A stretch of 64,000 nucleotides of DNA from Bacillus rubiinfantis (GTDB lineage Bacteria; Bacillota; Bacilli; Bacillales; Cytobacillaceae). The notes below the pieces were generated by a model. The model ran no database searches, was not told the DNA's origin, and saw nothing but the letters and a program-made list of their open reading frames with translations. Below, piece by piece: positions 8,285 through 17,024 of the stretch (position 1 is its first letter; each line of letters starts with the position of its first letter). Made by a program: the position numbers and the translations under genes. Location of the stretch: the NCBI GenBank assembly GCA_000752035.1, contig CCFE01000021.1, forward strand, positions 62,001 to 126,000, written 5' to 3'.

Positions 8285-8989
8285 ATGCAGCAATCGAAGG
8301 AACAGAGAGTTCATCATGTGTTTGAAAAGATATCTGAAGACTATGATAAAATGAACTCTGTCATCAGCTTTCAACAGCACATTAGGTGGCGGAAAGATAC
8401 AATGAAACGGATGAACGTACAGCCAGGAGCCAAAGCTCTTGATGTTTGCTGTGGTACTGGTGATTGGACGATTGCATTAGCAGAAACTGTTGGACCATTA
8501 GGCGAAGTGGTTGGACTCGACTTCAGTCAAAATATGTTAAAGGTTGGAATGGAGAAAGTTAAGCAATTAGGATTATCACAAGTGAAATTAGTACATGGTA
8601 ATGCAATGGAATTACCTTTCCCTGATAATTATTTTGATTATGTTACAATTGGTTTTGGTTTAAGGAATGTACCGGACTATCTGCAAGTCTTAAAAGAAAT
8701 GCACCGCGTTGTAAAACCGGGTGGAAAAGTAGTTTGTCTCGAAACCTCACAACCAACTTTAATAGGTTATCGGCAATTATTTCTTTTTTATTTTCGTTAT
8801 ATCATGCCGTTGTTTGGAAAAATATTTGCAAAAAGCTATGAGGAATATTCCTGGCTGCAAGAATCTGCACGTGATTTTCCTGGAATGAAAGAACTTGCAC
8901 ATTTATTTGAAGTAGCCGGATTAAAGGATGTAAAATACAAGCCATATAGTGGCGGGGCAGCCGCTGTCCATATTGGCTTTAAAAAATAA
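8285..8989 (+). CDS. menG: Demethylmenaquinone methyltransferase
   Basis: MenG (UbiE family) carries out the last step of menaquinone synthesis by SAM-dependent methylation of the naphthoquinone ring. The 234-residue protein has the SAM-binding motif LDVCCGTGDWT (about 52-62) and the UbiE blocks FGLRNVPDY and KPGGKVVCLE. The start follows AGAAGGG, which overlaps the end of hepS. It lies between hepS and hepT, which make the side chain of its substrate. Confidence 0.96.
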   Translation: MQQSKEQRVHHVFEKISEDYDKMNSVISFQQHIRWRKDTMKRMNVQPGAKALDVCCGTGDWTIALAETVGPLGEVVGLDFSQNMLKVGMEKVKQLGLSQVKLVHGNAMELPFPDNYFDYVTIGFGLRNVPDYLQVLKEMHRVVKPGGKVVCLETSQPTLIGYRQLFLFYFRYIMPLFGKIFAKSYEEYSWLQESARDFPGMKELAHLFEVAGLKDVKYKPYSGGAAAVHIGFKK

Positions 8990-9029
8990 AATGATGTCAA
9001 AGACAGGATGAAAAGCTGGGTGAATACGA

Positions 9030-9992
9030 ATGAAATTAAAAATGATGTATTCATTTTTAAATTCGGATATCAATACAATTGAGAAAGAGCTGGAAGATAC
9101 GATTCAAGCTGAATCTCTCCTTTTGAGACAAGCTTCAATGCACACACTACAAGCTGGGGGAAAGAGAATACGTCCTGTTTTTGTTTTGCTTGCTGGAAAA
9201 TTTGGTGATTATGATATTAAGGTAATGAAAAATGTGGCAGTTGCCCTTGAATTAATCCATATGGCATCGCTGGTCCATGATGATGTTATCGATGATGCTG
9301 ATATTCGAAGAGGTCAGCCGACCGTAATGGCAAAGTGGGATAGTCAAACCGCAATGTATACCGGTGATTTTGTGTTTGCCTTAGCCCTTAAATTGATGGC
9401 AAATATTAAAGCACCGATTGCTCATAAGATTTTGGCTAATACCATGGTGGAAGTTACTGTTGGTGAAATCCAGCAAATTAAAGATAAATATCGTTTTGAT
9501 CAAAATCTCCGAGATTATTTGCGCAGAATTAAACGCAAAACTGCACTGTTAATTGCAGCAAGCTGTCAATTAGGAGCCATCGCCGCAAATGTAGCAGAAT
9601 CAGTTCATAAAAAGCTATATCTATTTGGTTACTTTGTTGGAATGTCCTTTCAAATTACCGACGACATTTTAGATTTTACTGCTACAGAACAGGAACTAGG
9701 AAAACCTGCAGGAAGCGACCTCTTGCAGGGGAATATCACGGCTCCAGCCCTCTTTGCCATGAAGGATGAGAGCATTCGCCAGAAAATAGAACAGGTACAT
9801 GAACATATGGAATCCACAGAGATTAACGATATTATTTCATTAATCAAATGTTCAGGTGCGATTGAACAATCGATAGCATTAAGTGACCTTTATTTACAAA
9901 AAGCTTTGACGATACTTGAAGATTTGCCGCCAAATAAAGCCAAAAAGGCATTACGTGATATTGCTAAGTTTATTGGGAGAAGAAAATTTTAA
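9030..9992 (+). CDS. hepT: Heptaprenyl diphosphate synthase component II
   Basis: HepT is the catalytic subunit that condenses isopentenyl diphosphate units into heptaprenyl diphosphate. Both aspartate-rich motifs are intact: DDVIDD (84-89) and DDILD (211-215), with GGKRIRP near 43-49. The 320-residue product is a little shorter at the N-terminus than B. subtilis HepT. The start MKLKMMYSFLN aligns with an internal MKFKMAYSFLN there. Ribosome binding site GGGTGA is 8 bases upstream. It is the third gene of hepS-menG-hepT. Confidence 0.96.
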   Translation: MKLKMMYSFLNSDINTIEKELEDTIQAESLLLRQASMHTLQAGGKRIRPVFVLLAGKFGDYDIKVMKNVAVALELIHMASLVHDDVIDDADIRRGQPTVMAKWDSQTAMYTGDFVFALALKLMANIKAPIAHKILANTMVEVTVGEIQQIKDKYRFDQNLRDYLRRIKRKTALLIAASCQLGAIAANVAESVHKKLYLFGYFVGMSFQITDDILDFTATEQELGKPAGSDLLQGNITAPALFAMKDESIRQKIEQVHEHMESTEINDIISLIKCSGAIEQSIALSDLYLQKALTILEDLPPNKAKKALRDIAKFIGRRKF

Positions 9993-10083
9993 CTTTATTG
10001 CAAAAAGTTTGAAATAATGATACTATTTTCGTGGATTGTTATAAATTTGACAATCATATACATATAACGTAGGAGTGGAACAT

Positions 10084-10530
10084 ATGGAGAAAACGTTTTT
10101 AATGGTAAAACCGGATGGAGTGCAACGTAATTTAATTGGTGAAATCGTAGCACGTTTTGAAAAAAAAGGATTCCAGTTAGTCGGTGCTAAACTAATGAGC
10201 ATTCCAACGGAACTTGCTGAGGAACATTATGGCGAGCATAAGGAACGCCCATTTTTCGGAGAATTAGTAGATTTTATAACTTCGGGTCCAGTTTTTGCTA
10301 TGGTTTGGCAAGGTGACAATGTGATCGCGACTGCTCGCCAAATGATGGGGTCAACAAATCCGAAAGATGCAGCGCCAGGAACTATCCGCGGAGATTTTGG
10401 TTTAACAGTCGGGAAAAATGTGATTCATGGATCTGATTCAGCTGCAAGTGCTGAACGTGAGATTGGTCTTTTCTTCAAGGAATCTGAACTTGTTGACTAC
10501 TCGAAATTAATGAACAAATGGCTTTATTAA
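10084..10530 (+). CDS. ndk: Nucleoside diphosphate kinase
   Basis: Ndk transfers the gamma phosphate from ATP to other nucleoside diphosphates through a phosphohistidine. The 148-residue protein starts MEKTFLMVKPDGVQR and has the active-site His115 in VIHGSDSAASAE. An in-frame GTG at 10075 lies inside the ribosome binding site (AGGAGTGG), so ATG 10084 is chosen. B. subtilis has cheR between ndk and the aro genes; here a terminator follows and cheR is absent. Confidence 0.97.
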   Translation: MEKTFLMVKPDGVQRNLIGEIVARFEKKGFQLVGAKLMSIPTELAEEHYGEHKERPFFGELVDFITSGPVFAMVWQGDNVIATARQMMGSTNPKDAAPGTIRGDFGLTVGKNVIHGSDSAASAEREIGLFFKESELVDYSKLMNKWLY

Positions 10531-10543
10531 TTAGAATTAATGC

Positions 10544-10577
10544 ACACCTGTATGAAAGACATACGGGTGTTTTTTTT
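10544..10577 (+). terminator. Intrinsic terminator of ndk
   Basis: An 11-bp stem (10544-10554 with 10560-10570, one T-G pair) with a 5-base loop is followed by eight T. Confidence 0.92.
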
Positions 10578-10630
10578 GTAAGCGGATTAATCCTTAAGAT
10601 GTTATTTTCTGAATTATTCTACTAGAGTAA

Positions 10631-10659
10631 TTGTGATTTATGTGATATATTGATACATA
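10631..10659 (+). promoter_or_regulatory. Candidate promoter of the aro operon
   Basis: TTGTGA (10631-10636) and TACATA (10654-10659) are spaced by 17 bases and lie about 30 bases upstream of aroC. Confidence 0.4.
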
Positions 10660-10689
10660 ATTCTTTAATGAGTTGAAGGGGGAAAGAGA

Positions 10690-11868
10690 ATGGGAATGAG
10701 GTATTTGACAGCAGGTGAATCACACGGACCGCAATTAACCACAATTTTAGAGGGATTGCCCTCCGGTATGCCGCTCGTTGTTGAAGATATTAATCATGAA
10801 CTTGCAAGAAGGCAAAAAGGATATGGCCGCGGGAGAAGGATGCAAATAGAAAAGGATACGGTTGAAATCATGTCAGGGGTAAGACATGGAAAAACTCTCG
10901 GCTCGCCGATTACTTTAGCGGTCAAGAATAATGACTGGAAACATTGGACAAAAATTATGGGTTCCGAGCCACTTGAGGAGGGACAGAAGGAGGAAATAAA
11001 ACGAAAAGTAACTCGTGCACGTCCTGGACATGCCGATTTAAATGGTGCCATTAAATATGGACATCGTGATATGAGAAATGTGTTAGAACGCTCCTCGGCT
11101 CGTGAGACAACGGTAAGGGTAGCTGCCGGGGCAGTTGCAAAGAAATTATTATCGCTAGCAGGTATTGAAATAGTTGGACATGTGGTCGAAATAGCAGGAA
11201 TTAAGGCCCAAGTAGACCCTACTCTCTCGCTAGCTGACATAAAAGAACGAACGGAACAGTCTCCTGTTCGTGTGGCTGATACCAATGTCGAAGAGGAAAT
11301 GATGAAAGCAATCGATGAAGCGAAGAAAAATGGGGATTCAATTGGCGGGGTAGTCGAAGTAATAGCTGCAGGGATGCCAGTTGGAGTTGGCAGTTATGTT
11401 CATTATGATCGCAAGTTAGATGCAAAACTGGCAGCAGCGATAGTCAGCATCAATGCTTTTAAGGGTGTAGAAATTGGGATTGGCTTTGAGGCGGCAAGAA
11501 GGCCTGGAAGTGAAGTCCACGATGAGATTGCTTGGGACCCGCAAGAGGGTTATTATCGCAAATCAAATCGCCTTGGAGGTTTTGAAGGCGGGATGACGAC
11601 TGGAATGCCAATTGTTGTTCGAGGTGTGATGAAGCCGATTCCTACTCTTTACAAGCCGTTAATGAGTGTAGATATTGAAACAAAGGAACCTTTTGCCGCA
11701 AGTGTAGAACGTTCGGATAGCTGCGCAGTACCAGCTGCAGCTGTAGTAGCTGAGCATGCCGTTGCATGGGAGCTTGCAAATGCTCTCGTTGACCAATTTT
11801 ACAGTGACCGTTTTGATACTTTTATCGCTGAAATAAATCGGCAAAGGAATTTTGCGAGGGAATTCTAA
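10690..11868 (+). CDS. aroC: Chorismate synthase
   Basis: AroC (called AroF in B. subtilis) eliminates phosphate from EPSP to give chorismate, using reduced FMN. The 392-residue protein opens with the family motif GESHGPQL and contains RPGHADLNGA, ERSSARETTVRVAAGA and ERSDSCAVPAA, the conserved FMN and substrate-binding blocks. ATG 10690 has GAAGGGGG 7 bases upstream; ATG 10696 is an alternative. It heads the operon aroC-aroB-aroH-hisC-tyrA-aroA, and its stop overlaps the start of aroB. Confidence 0.97.
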   Translation: MGMRYLTAGESHGPQLTTILEGLPSGMPLVVEDINHELARRQKGYGRGRRMQIEKDTVEIMSGVRHGKTLGSPITLAVKNNDWKHWTKIMGSEPLEEGQKEEIKRKVTRARPGHADLNGAIKYGHRDMRNVLERSSARETTVRVAAGAVAKKLLSLAGIEIVGHVVEIAGIKAQVDPTLSLADIKERTEQSPVRVADTNVEEEMMKAIDEAKKNGDSIGGVVEVIAAGMPVGVGSYVHYDRKLDAKLAAAIVSINAFKGVEIGIGFEAARRPGSEVHDEIAWDPQEGYYRKSNRLGGFEGGMTTGMPIVVRGVMKPIPTLYKPLMSVDIETKEPFAASVERSDSCAVPAAAVVAEHAVAWELANALVDQFYSDRFDTFIAEINRQRNFAREF

Positions 11869-12938
11869 TGAATACCATTCAAATAAAAACTAAATCAAAA
11901 GAATATCAAGTTTTTCTTGGTGAAGGGGTAAGCCACAACATCCCATTATTTTTAACTGAACACTTCCCACAGTTAACTAAAATCATGATTATTACAGATG
12001 AATTAGTTGCCAAAATACATCTGGACAGCCTGCTTCAAAAACTAAAGAAATGGGATCCAATTGTGTTTATAACTCCTAGTGGAGAACAGGCAAAAACATT
12101 TGAGGTTTATTATCAGGCACTATCGGCTGCTCTTGAAAATCACCTTGACCGTAAATCGCTGATTTTGTCATTTGGGGGAGGGGCTGTGGGGGATTTATCC
12201 GGTTTTGTTGCAGCCACTTTTATGAGGGGCATCTCATTTATCCAAATCCCCACAACAATCTTGGCACATGATAGTGCTGTTGGCGGAAAAGTGGCAATAA
12301 ATCACCCTCTTGGAAAAAATATGGTGGGTGCGTTTTATCAGCCCGAAGCTGTTTTTTATGATCTTGCATGGTTAAGCACGCTACCTCCAGAGGAAATTCG
12401 TTCCGGATTTGCAGAGGTAATCAAACACGCTCTGATTCACGATCAAGAGTTTTATGAATGGTTAATCGCTAGTATTGAAAGCCTTGATTCCATTACGGCC
12501 CAACAGCTTTCCTATTTCCTCATGAAGGGCATTGAAATCAAGAATGTGTTTGTAAGCGAGGATGAAAAAGAACATGGTGTTCGGGCCTTTCTAAACTTTG
12601 GTCATACGCTCGGGCATGCAATTGAGGCTGAAATGGGATATGGGAATTTCACTCATGGTGAAGCTGTCTTAATTGGCATGATTTTTGCATTAAAATTGAG
12701 TGAAGAAGTAGTTGGACTTTCCTTTAATCATGAAAAGTTTGTTAGTTGGATTGAAAAATTGGGCTATGTTGTGAAGCTTCCCAATCAACTATCAGCACAA
12801 CGGCTAATTTCTTGGATGAAACAGGATAAAAAGTCTATTGACCAGTCAGTCCGTTTTGTATTACTTGAAGAAATCGGAGAGCCAATTTTAAAGGAGATTG
12901 ATGATTCGCTCCTAATAGAAAGTTTAAACCAGTTTTAA
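11868..12938 (+). CDS. aroB: 3-dehydroquinate synthase
   Basis: AroB cyclises DAHP to 3-dehydroquinate using NAD and a divalent metal. The 356-residue protein carries the NAD-binding GGGAVGDLSGFVAATFMRG, the KVAINHPLGKNMVGAFYQP block and FGHTLGHAIE with metal-binding histidines. The start codon overlaps the aroC stop by one base (TAATG), pointing to translational coupling. It is the second gene of the aromatic operon. Confidence 0.97.
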   Translation: MNTIQIKTKSKEYQVFLGEGVSHNIPLFLTEHFPQLTKIMIITDELVAKIHLDSLLQKLKKWDPIVFITPSGEQAKTFEVYYQALSAALENHLDRKSLILSFGGGAVGDLSGFVAATFMRGISFIQIPTTILAHDSAVGGKVAINHPLGKNMVGAFYQPEAVFYDLAWLSTLPPEEIRSGFAEVIKHALIHDQEFYEWLIASIESLDSITAQQLSYFLMKGIEIKNVFVSEDEKEHGVRAFLNFGHTLGHAIEAEMGYGNFTHGEAVLIGMIFALKLSEEVVGLSFNHEKFVSWIEKLGYVVKLPNQLSAQRLISWMKQDKKSIDQSVRFVLLEEIGEPILKEIDDSLLIESLNQF

Positions 12939-12955
12939 TTACAGGGGGGTAGTAC

Positions 12956-13324
12956 ATGATCAGAGGGATTAGAGGTGCGACAACGGTTAGCAGCAATACT
13001 GCTAAAGAGATACTTCAGGCAACAGAAGATCTTATTGCGACAATGATAGAGTTGAATAAAATCCAGCCTAATTCGGTTGCGTCTGTTTTTATCTCAACAA
13101 CTGAGGACATTAACGCTGTTTTTCCTGCTAAGATATTAAGGAAATTTCCTGGTTGGACATATGTCCCAGTTATGTGTATGCGGGAGATTAACGTACCTGA
13201 TTCATTAAGCAAGTGTATTCGTGTGATGATTCATGTCGATACTGATACGGCCCAGAATGAAATACATCATGTTTATCTAAGAGACGCTAAGGTTTTACGC
13301 CCTGATCTCGATGCGAACCTTTAA
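12956..13324 (+). CDS. aroH: Chorismate mutase, AroH type
   Basis: This monofunctional mutase rearranges chorismate to prephenate. The 122-residue length and blocks RGIRGATTV (active-site arginine near the N-terminus), STTEDINAVFPAK and PVMCMREINVP are typical of the trimeric AroH family of bacilli. It lies 17 bases after aroB with ribosome binding site AGGGGGG. In B. subtilis the trpEDCFBA genes follow aroH; here hisC follows after 37 bases. Confidence 0.96.
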   Translation: MIRGIRGATTVSSNTAKEILQATEDLIATMIELNKIQPNSVASVFISTTEDINAVFPAKILRKFPGWTYVPVMCMREINVPDSLSKCIRVMIHVDTDTAQNEIHHVYLRDAKVLRPDLDANL

Positions 13325-13333
13325 ATATATTAA

Positions 13334-13356
13334 TAGAAGAGTAAGAGTGGAGTGAG
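13334..13356 (+). promoter_or_regulatory. Cluster of (G/U)AG triplets before hisC
   Basis: Five triplets (TAG 13334, GAG 13339, 13345, 13350, 13354) are spaced by 2, 3, 2 and 1 bases and cover the hisC ribosome binding region, ending 5 bases before ATG. This resembles the TRAP-binding pattern of (G/U)AG repeats with 2-3 base spacers, but there are five rather than nine to eleven. It may simply be a purine-rich ribosome binding site. Confidence 0.3.
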
Positions 13357-13361
13357 CAAAC

Positions 13362-14453
13362 ATGAGATGGAAAGAACAATTATTAACATTGATTCCTTAT
13401 CAGCCTGGTAAATCAATAGAGTCTGTTAAACGGCAGTATAATCTCCAAAATATTGTTAAGCTGGCTTCAAACGAAAATCCGTTTGGATGTTCACCAGAGG
13501 TAAGTTCGCTGCTTGCAGAAATTCCTGTTAGTATGGCGATTTATCCGGATGGGTATGCTACCTTGTTAAGAGAAAAGCTGGCTACCCATCTCGGTGTTGG
13601 ACAAGATGAATTAATATTTGGAAATGGCTCTGATAATTTAATCCAAATTATATCTAGGGCATTGTTGCATCCACAAGCAAGTACAGTAATGGCCAGTCCA
13701 ACCTTTTCACAATATAAACACAATGCAGTCATCGAAGGAGCTAGTATAAAAGAGGTTCCGGCCATTAATGGTGAATATGATTTGGATGGGATGATCGCGG
13801 CAATTGATGAACAAACAAATGTAATCTGGGTTTGCAGTCCCAATAACCCAACGGGTACATATATTCCAGCACAACGTTTAGTTAATTTCTTGGATCAAGT
13901 TCCTGAACATATTCTAGTTGTTTTAGATGAAGCATATTCCGAGTATGTGATAGCAGACGATTACTATAACTCCATTGAACTTACTAGAAAGTATCAAAAT
14001 CTAATTGTTTTAAGAACCTTTTCGAAAATATACGGCTTAGCTGCTTTAAGAGTTGGATATGGAGTGGCTAATCCTGCTATTATTAAAGCTCTTGAGCCGG
14101 CCCGTGAACCGTTTAATGTAAGTGCAATTGGTCAGTTGGCAGCAGCAACGGCTTTGGCAGATCAAAAATTTATCGAGGTTTGTAGACAAAAAAATCGCCA
14201 AGGGTTAGCACAATTCTATGATTTCTGTCATCAATATCATTTGAGCTATTATCCTTCACAGACAAACTTTATTTTAATTGACTTTAATAAAGATGGTGAT
14301 CAAGTATTTCAATTTTTGTTAAAGAAAGGTTTTATTGTCCGGTCTGGTAAAGCACTAGGATATCCGACAGCTGTCAGAATTACTGTAGGTTCAACAGATC
14401 AAAATACGGGATTAATCGAGGTAATGAAACAATTTCTGGAAGGCAGCGAATAA
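13362..14453 (+). CDS. hisC: Histidinol-phosphate / aromatic amino acid aminotransferase
   Basis: HisC is a PLP-dependent transaminase acting on histidinol phosphate and, in bacilli, also on aromatic oxo acids, which explains its place in the aro operon. The 363-residue protein shows NENPFGCSP, the SPNNPTGTY block, LDEAYSEY and the PLP lysine in RTFSKIYGLAALRVGY (Lys222). ATG follows a purine-rich GAGTGGAGTGAG ribosome binding site. Neighbours are aroH upstream and tyrA downstream. Confidence 0.95.
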   Translation: MRWKEQLLTLIPYQPGKSIESVKRQYNLQNIVKLASNENPFGCSPEVSSLLAEIPVSMAIYPDGYATLLREKLATHLGVGQDELIFGNGSDNLIQIISRALLHPQASTVMASPTFSQYKHNAVIEGASIKEVPAINGEYDLDGMIAAIDEQTNVIWVCSPNNPTGTYIPAQRLVNFLDQVPEHILVVLDEAYSEYVIADDYYNSIELTRKYQNLIVLRTFSKIYGLAALRVGYGVANPAIIKALEPAREPFNVSAIGQLAAATALADQKFIEVCRQKNRQGLAQFYDFCHQYHLSYYPSQTNFILIDFNKDGDQVFQFLLKKGFIVRSGKALGYPTAVRITVGSTDQNTGLIEVMKQFLEGSE

Positions 14454-14509
14454 TGAGATTCACTAGACCTACAGGAAGCGGCTAGTCGCCTTTTTGGGGA
14501 GGAAGACAG

Positions 14510-15616
14510 ATGGTAGGCCAGGTATTTGTCATTGGGTTAGGATTAATTGGCGGCTCACTGGCACTTTGTATTAAAAAGGAATATAAGGACGTCATCATAA
14601 AAGGTTTTGATATTAATAGGGAGCAGGCTAGACTTGCAAAAATGCTTGGGGTTATTGATGAAGTGGTAGAAAATATTCCGGATGGAGCACAGTATGCTGA
14701 TCTAATCATCGTTTCTGCTCCTGTTAATGATTCAAAAACGATCATCCAAGCACTTGCTAATTTGCCATTAAAGCATGATGTTATTATCACCGATACTGGT
14801 AGTACAAAAAGGACGATTGTTGATACTTCAACACGCTTAAGGCAGCGAGGGATTACATTTATCGGTGGTCATCCGATGGCTGGTTCCCATAAAAGTGGTG
14901 TATCTGCCGCAAAGGAAATCTTATTTGAGAATGCTTTTTATTTACTTACTCCTGAAAAAGATATTGAACCTGAGAAGGTTGAATTATTAAAAAAATGGTT
15001 GAAGGGGACAAAAGCAAAGTTTTTAACGATTACTCCACAAAATCATGATTATTTAACAGGGATTGTCAGCCACTTTCCGCATATCATTGCTGCATCGATT
15101 GTACGGCAAACGGAAAAGTTATCAGAGACTGAAACGTTAATTCCTAGATTGGCTGCTGGCGGTTTTAGAGACATTACTCGAATTGCTTCTAGTAATCCTA
15201 AGATGTGGAAGGACATTTTACTGCATAATCGGGAGGTTTTAATTGATCTGCTTCAACAATGGCAGGAGGAAATGGAGCAGATAAAAAATATGCTCGAAAA
15301 TGGCAGCGGTGAAGACATATTTCATTATTTCCAACGAGCAAAGCAATTTCGTGATGGGCTGCCGCAAAAAGAAAAAGGTGCTATCCCATCTTTTTATGAT
15401 TTGTATGTAGATATTCCCGACTATCCGGGTGTTGTTTCGGAAATTACCGGTTATTTAGCGACCGAGAATATAAGTATTACAAATATACGAATTCTTGAAA
15501 CACGAGAAGATATTAATGGAGTACTGGTGATTAGCTTTCAGACGGAAGACGATCGTGAGCGTGCGGAAAAGTGCATACTTTCATATACAAATTTCGGCAC
15601 TTCTACCGGTATTTAA
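14510..15616 (+). CDS. tyrA: Prephenate dehydrogenase with ACT domain
   Basis: TyrA oxidatively decarboxylates prephenate to 4-hydroxyphenylpyruvate for tyrosine. The N-terminal NAD-binding motif IGLGLIGGSLAL (about 7-18) and GGHPMAGSHKSG near 122-133 identify the dehydrogenase domain; a C-terminal ACT domain (about residues 290-365, starting DIPDYPGVVSEIT) should give tyrosine feedback control. Ribosome binding site GGGGAGGAAG. A short stem (GCGGCTAGTCGC) lies in the 56-base gap after hisC. Confidence 0.95.
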   Translation: MVGQVFVIGLGLIGGSLALCIKKEYKDVIIKGFDINREQARLAKMLGVIDEVVENIPDGAQYADLIIVSAPVNDSKTIIQALANLPLKHDVIITDTGSTKRTIVDTSTRLRQRGITFIGGHPMAGSHKSGVSAAKEILFENAFYLLTPEKDIEPEKVELLKKWLKGTKAKFLTITPQNHDYLTGIVSHFPHIIAASIVRQTEKLSETETLIPRLAAGGFRDITRIASSNPKMWKDILLHNREVLIDLLQQWQEEMEQIKNMLENGSGEDIFHYFQRAKQFRDGLPQKEKGAIPSFYDLYVDIPDYPGVVSEITGYLATENISITNIRILETREDINGVLVISFQTEDDRERAEKCILSYTNFGTSTGI

Positions 15617-15637
15617 AAATGATAAAAAGGTGATGTA

Positions 15638-16927
15638 ATGACGTCTATAACACTAAAGTCAAGTATTGCTGGATTAAACGGAGAAATTAGCGTTCCAGGA
15701 GATAAGTCGATTTCTCATCGTTCGGTGATGTTCGGTGCAATCGCGCATGGAGAAACTTCCGTCTCCAATTTTCTACCTGGTGATGATTGTTTAAGTACCA
15801 TATCTTGCTTTCAAAAACTTGGTGTAAAAATAGAAGTGGAAAAGGATTCAGTTCGCATTAATGGTAGCGGATTTGAGGGTTTAAAGGAGCCAAATGAGAT
15901 TTTGGATGTGGGCAATTCTGGTACCACCATCCGTCTTTTAATGGGGATTTTAGCAGGAAGGCCTTTTTACTCTTGTCTTCATGGGGATGCGTCGATTGGA
16001 AAAAGGCCAATGACTAGGGTTACAAAACCACTAAAGCAAATGGGGGCAGCCATTGATGGTAGAGAAACAGGGCAATACACGCCTATTACGATACGCGGTG
16101 GCAATTTAACGGCTATCAATTATCAACTTCCTGTTGCAAGTGCGCAGGTAAAATCTGCCTTATTATTAGCTGGCTTACAAGCTGAAGGGAAAACGACGAT
16201 CATTGAGCCTCAAGCGACAAGAGATCACACAGAAAGAATGATTCGAAAATTTGGTGGAGAAGTATCAACAGCAGGAAGAGAGATATCGGTCAAAGGTGGT
16301 CAAAAGCTTACAGCATCAGTTATTAACGTCCCAGGGGATATTTCATCAGCAGCCTTTTTTCTCGCAGCTGGTGCGATAGTTCCGAACAGTAAATTATTAC
16401 TAAAAAATGTTGGCTTAAATCCAACTAGAACAGGTATCATTGAAGTACTGCAACAAATGGGAGCAAAGATTGAAATCATTAAACAGGATAGCAATTCCTT
16501 TGAACCAGTCGGTGATATTCTTGTAGAAGCATCAAAGCTAACAGGGACAGTAGTGGAAGGTGAATTAATACCGAAACTAATCGATGAAATTCCAATTATT
16601 GCTTTAATGGCAACGCAGGCTGAAGGAAAAACAGTGATTAAGGATGCTGAAGAGTTAAAGGTAAAAGAAACCAACCGGATTGATACAGTTGTACATGAGT
16701 TGTCAAAATTAGGTGCTTCTATTGAAGCAACCACGGATGGCATGGTTATTTATGGGCAAACAAAGTTAGGCGGCGGCACTGTATCGAGTCATGGTGATCA
16801 TCGAATTGGAATGATGCTTTCTATTGCTGCACTTTTATGTCAAGGGGAAGTAATTCTTGAAAATCACGAAGCTATTTCCGTATCCTATCCAAATTTCTTT
16901 ACACATCTACACCACTTAATTCAGTAA
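15638..16927 (+). CDS. aroA: EPSP synthase
   Basis: AroA (AroE in B. subtilis naming) transfers enolpyruvyl from PEP to shikimate 3-phosphate. The 429-residue protein has the two diagnostic motifs: PGDKSISHRSVMFGAIA near the N-terminus and the LDVGNSGTTIRLLMGIL block; KVKETNRID and HGDHRIGMM complete the signature. It is the last gene of the aromatic operon and is closed by a terminator. Confidence 0.97.
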   Translation: MTSITLKSSIAGLNGEISVPGDKSISHRSVMFGAIAHGETSVSNFLPGDDCLSTISCFQKLGVKIEVEKDSVRINGSGFEGLKEPNEILDVGNSGTTIRLLMGILAGRPFYSCLHGDASIGKRPMTRVTKPLKQMGAAIDGRETGQYTPITIRGGNLTAINYQLPVASAQVKSALLLAGLQAEGKTTIIEPQATRDHTERMIRKFGGEVSTAGREISVKGGQKLTASVINVPGDISSAAFFLAAGAIVPNSKLLLKNVGLNPTRTGIIEVLQQMGAKIEIIKQDSNSFEPVGDILVEASKLTGTVVEGELIPKLIDEIPIIALMATQAEGKTVIKDAEELKVKETNRIDTVVHELSKLGASIEATTDGMVIYGQTKLGGGTVSSHGDHRIGMMLSIAALLCQGEVILENHEAISVSYPNFFTHLHHLIQ

Positions 16928-16955
16928 AAGCTGCGGTTAGGCAGCTTCTTTTTTT
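16928..16955 (+). terminator. Intrinsic terminator of the aro operon
   Basis: AAGCTGC (16928-16934) pairs with GCAGCTT (16941-16947) around a 6-base loop, followed by C and seven T. Confidence 0.9.
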
Positions 16956-17024
16956 ACCAGTAATACTGACATAGTTTCAGTTCATCCTGCATAGCTTGTT
17001 TTAAAAAGATGAAAGGGTGTCAGG

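Noticed and set aside
10794..11285. 163-codon open frame on the reverse strand
   Set aside because: It lies wholly inside aroC, has no ribosome binding site and no recognisable motif; aroC is strongly conserved in the other strand.
16300..16743. 147-codon open frame on the reverse strand
   Set aside because: It is inside aroA and has the Ser/Ala/Ile-rich composition of a shadow frame.
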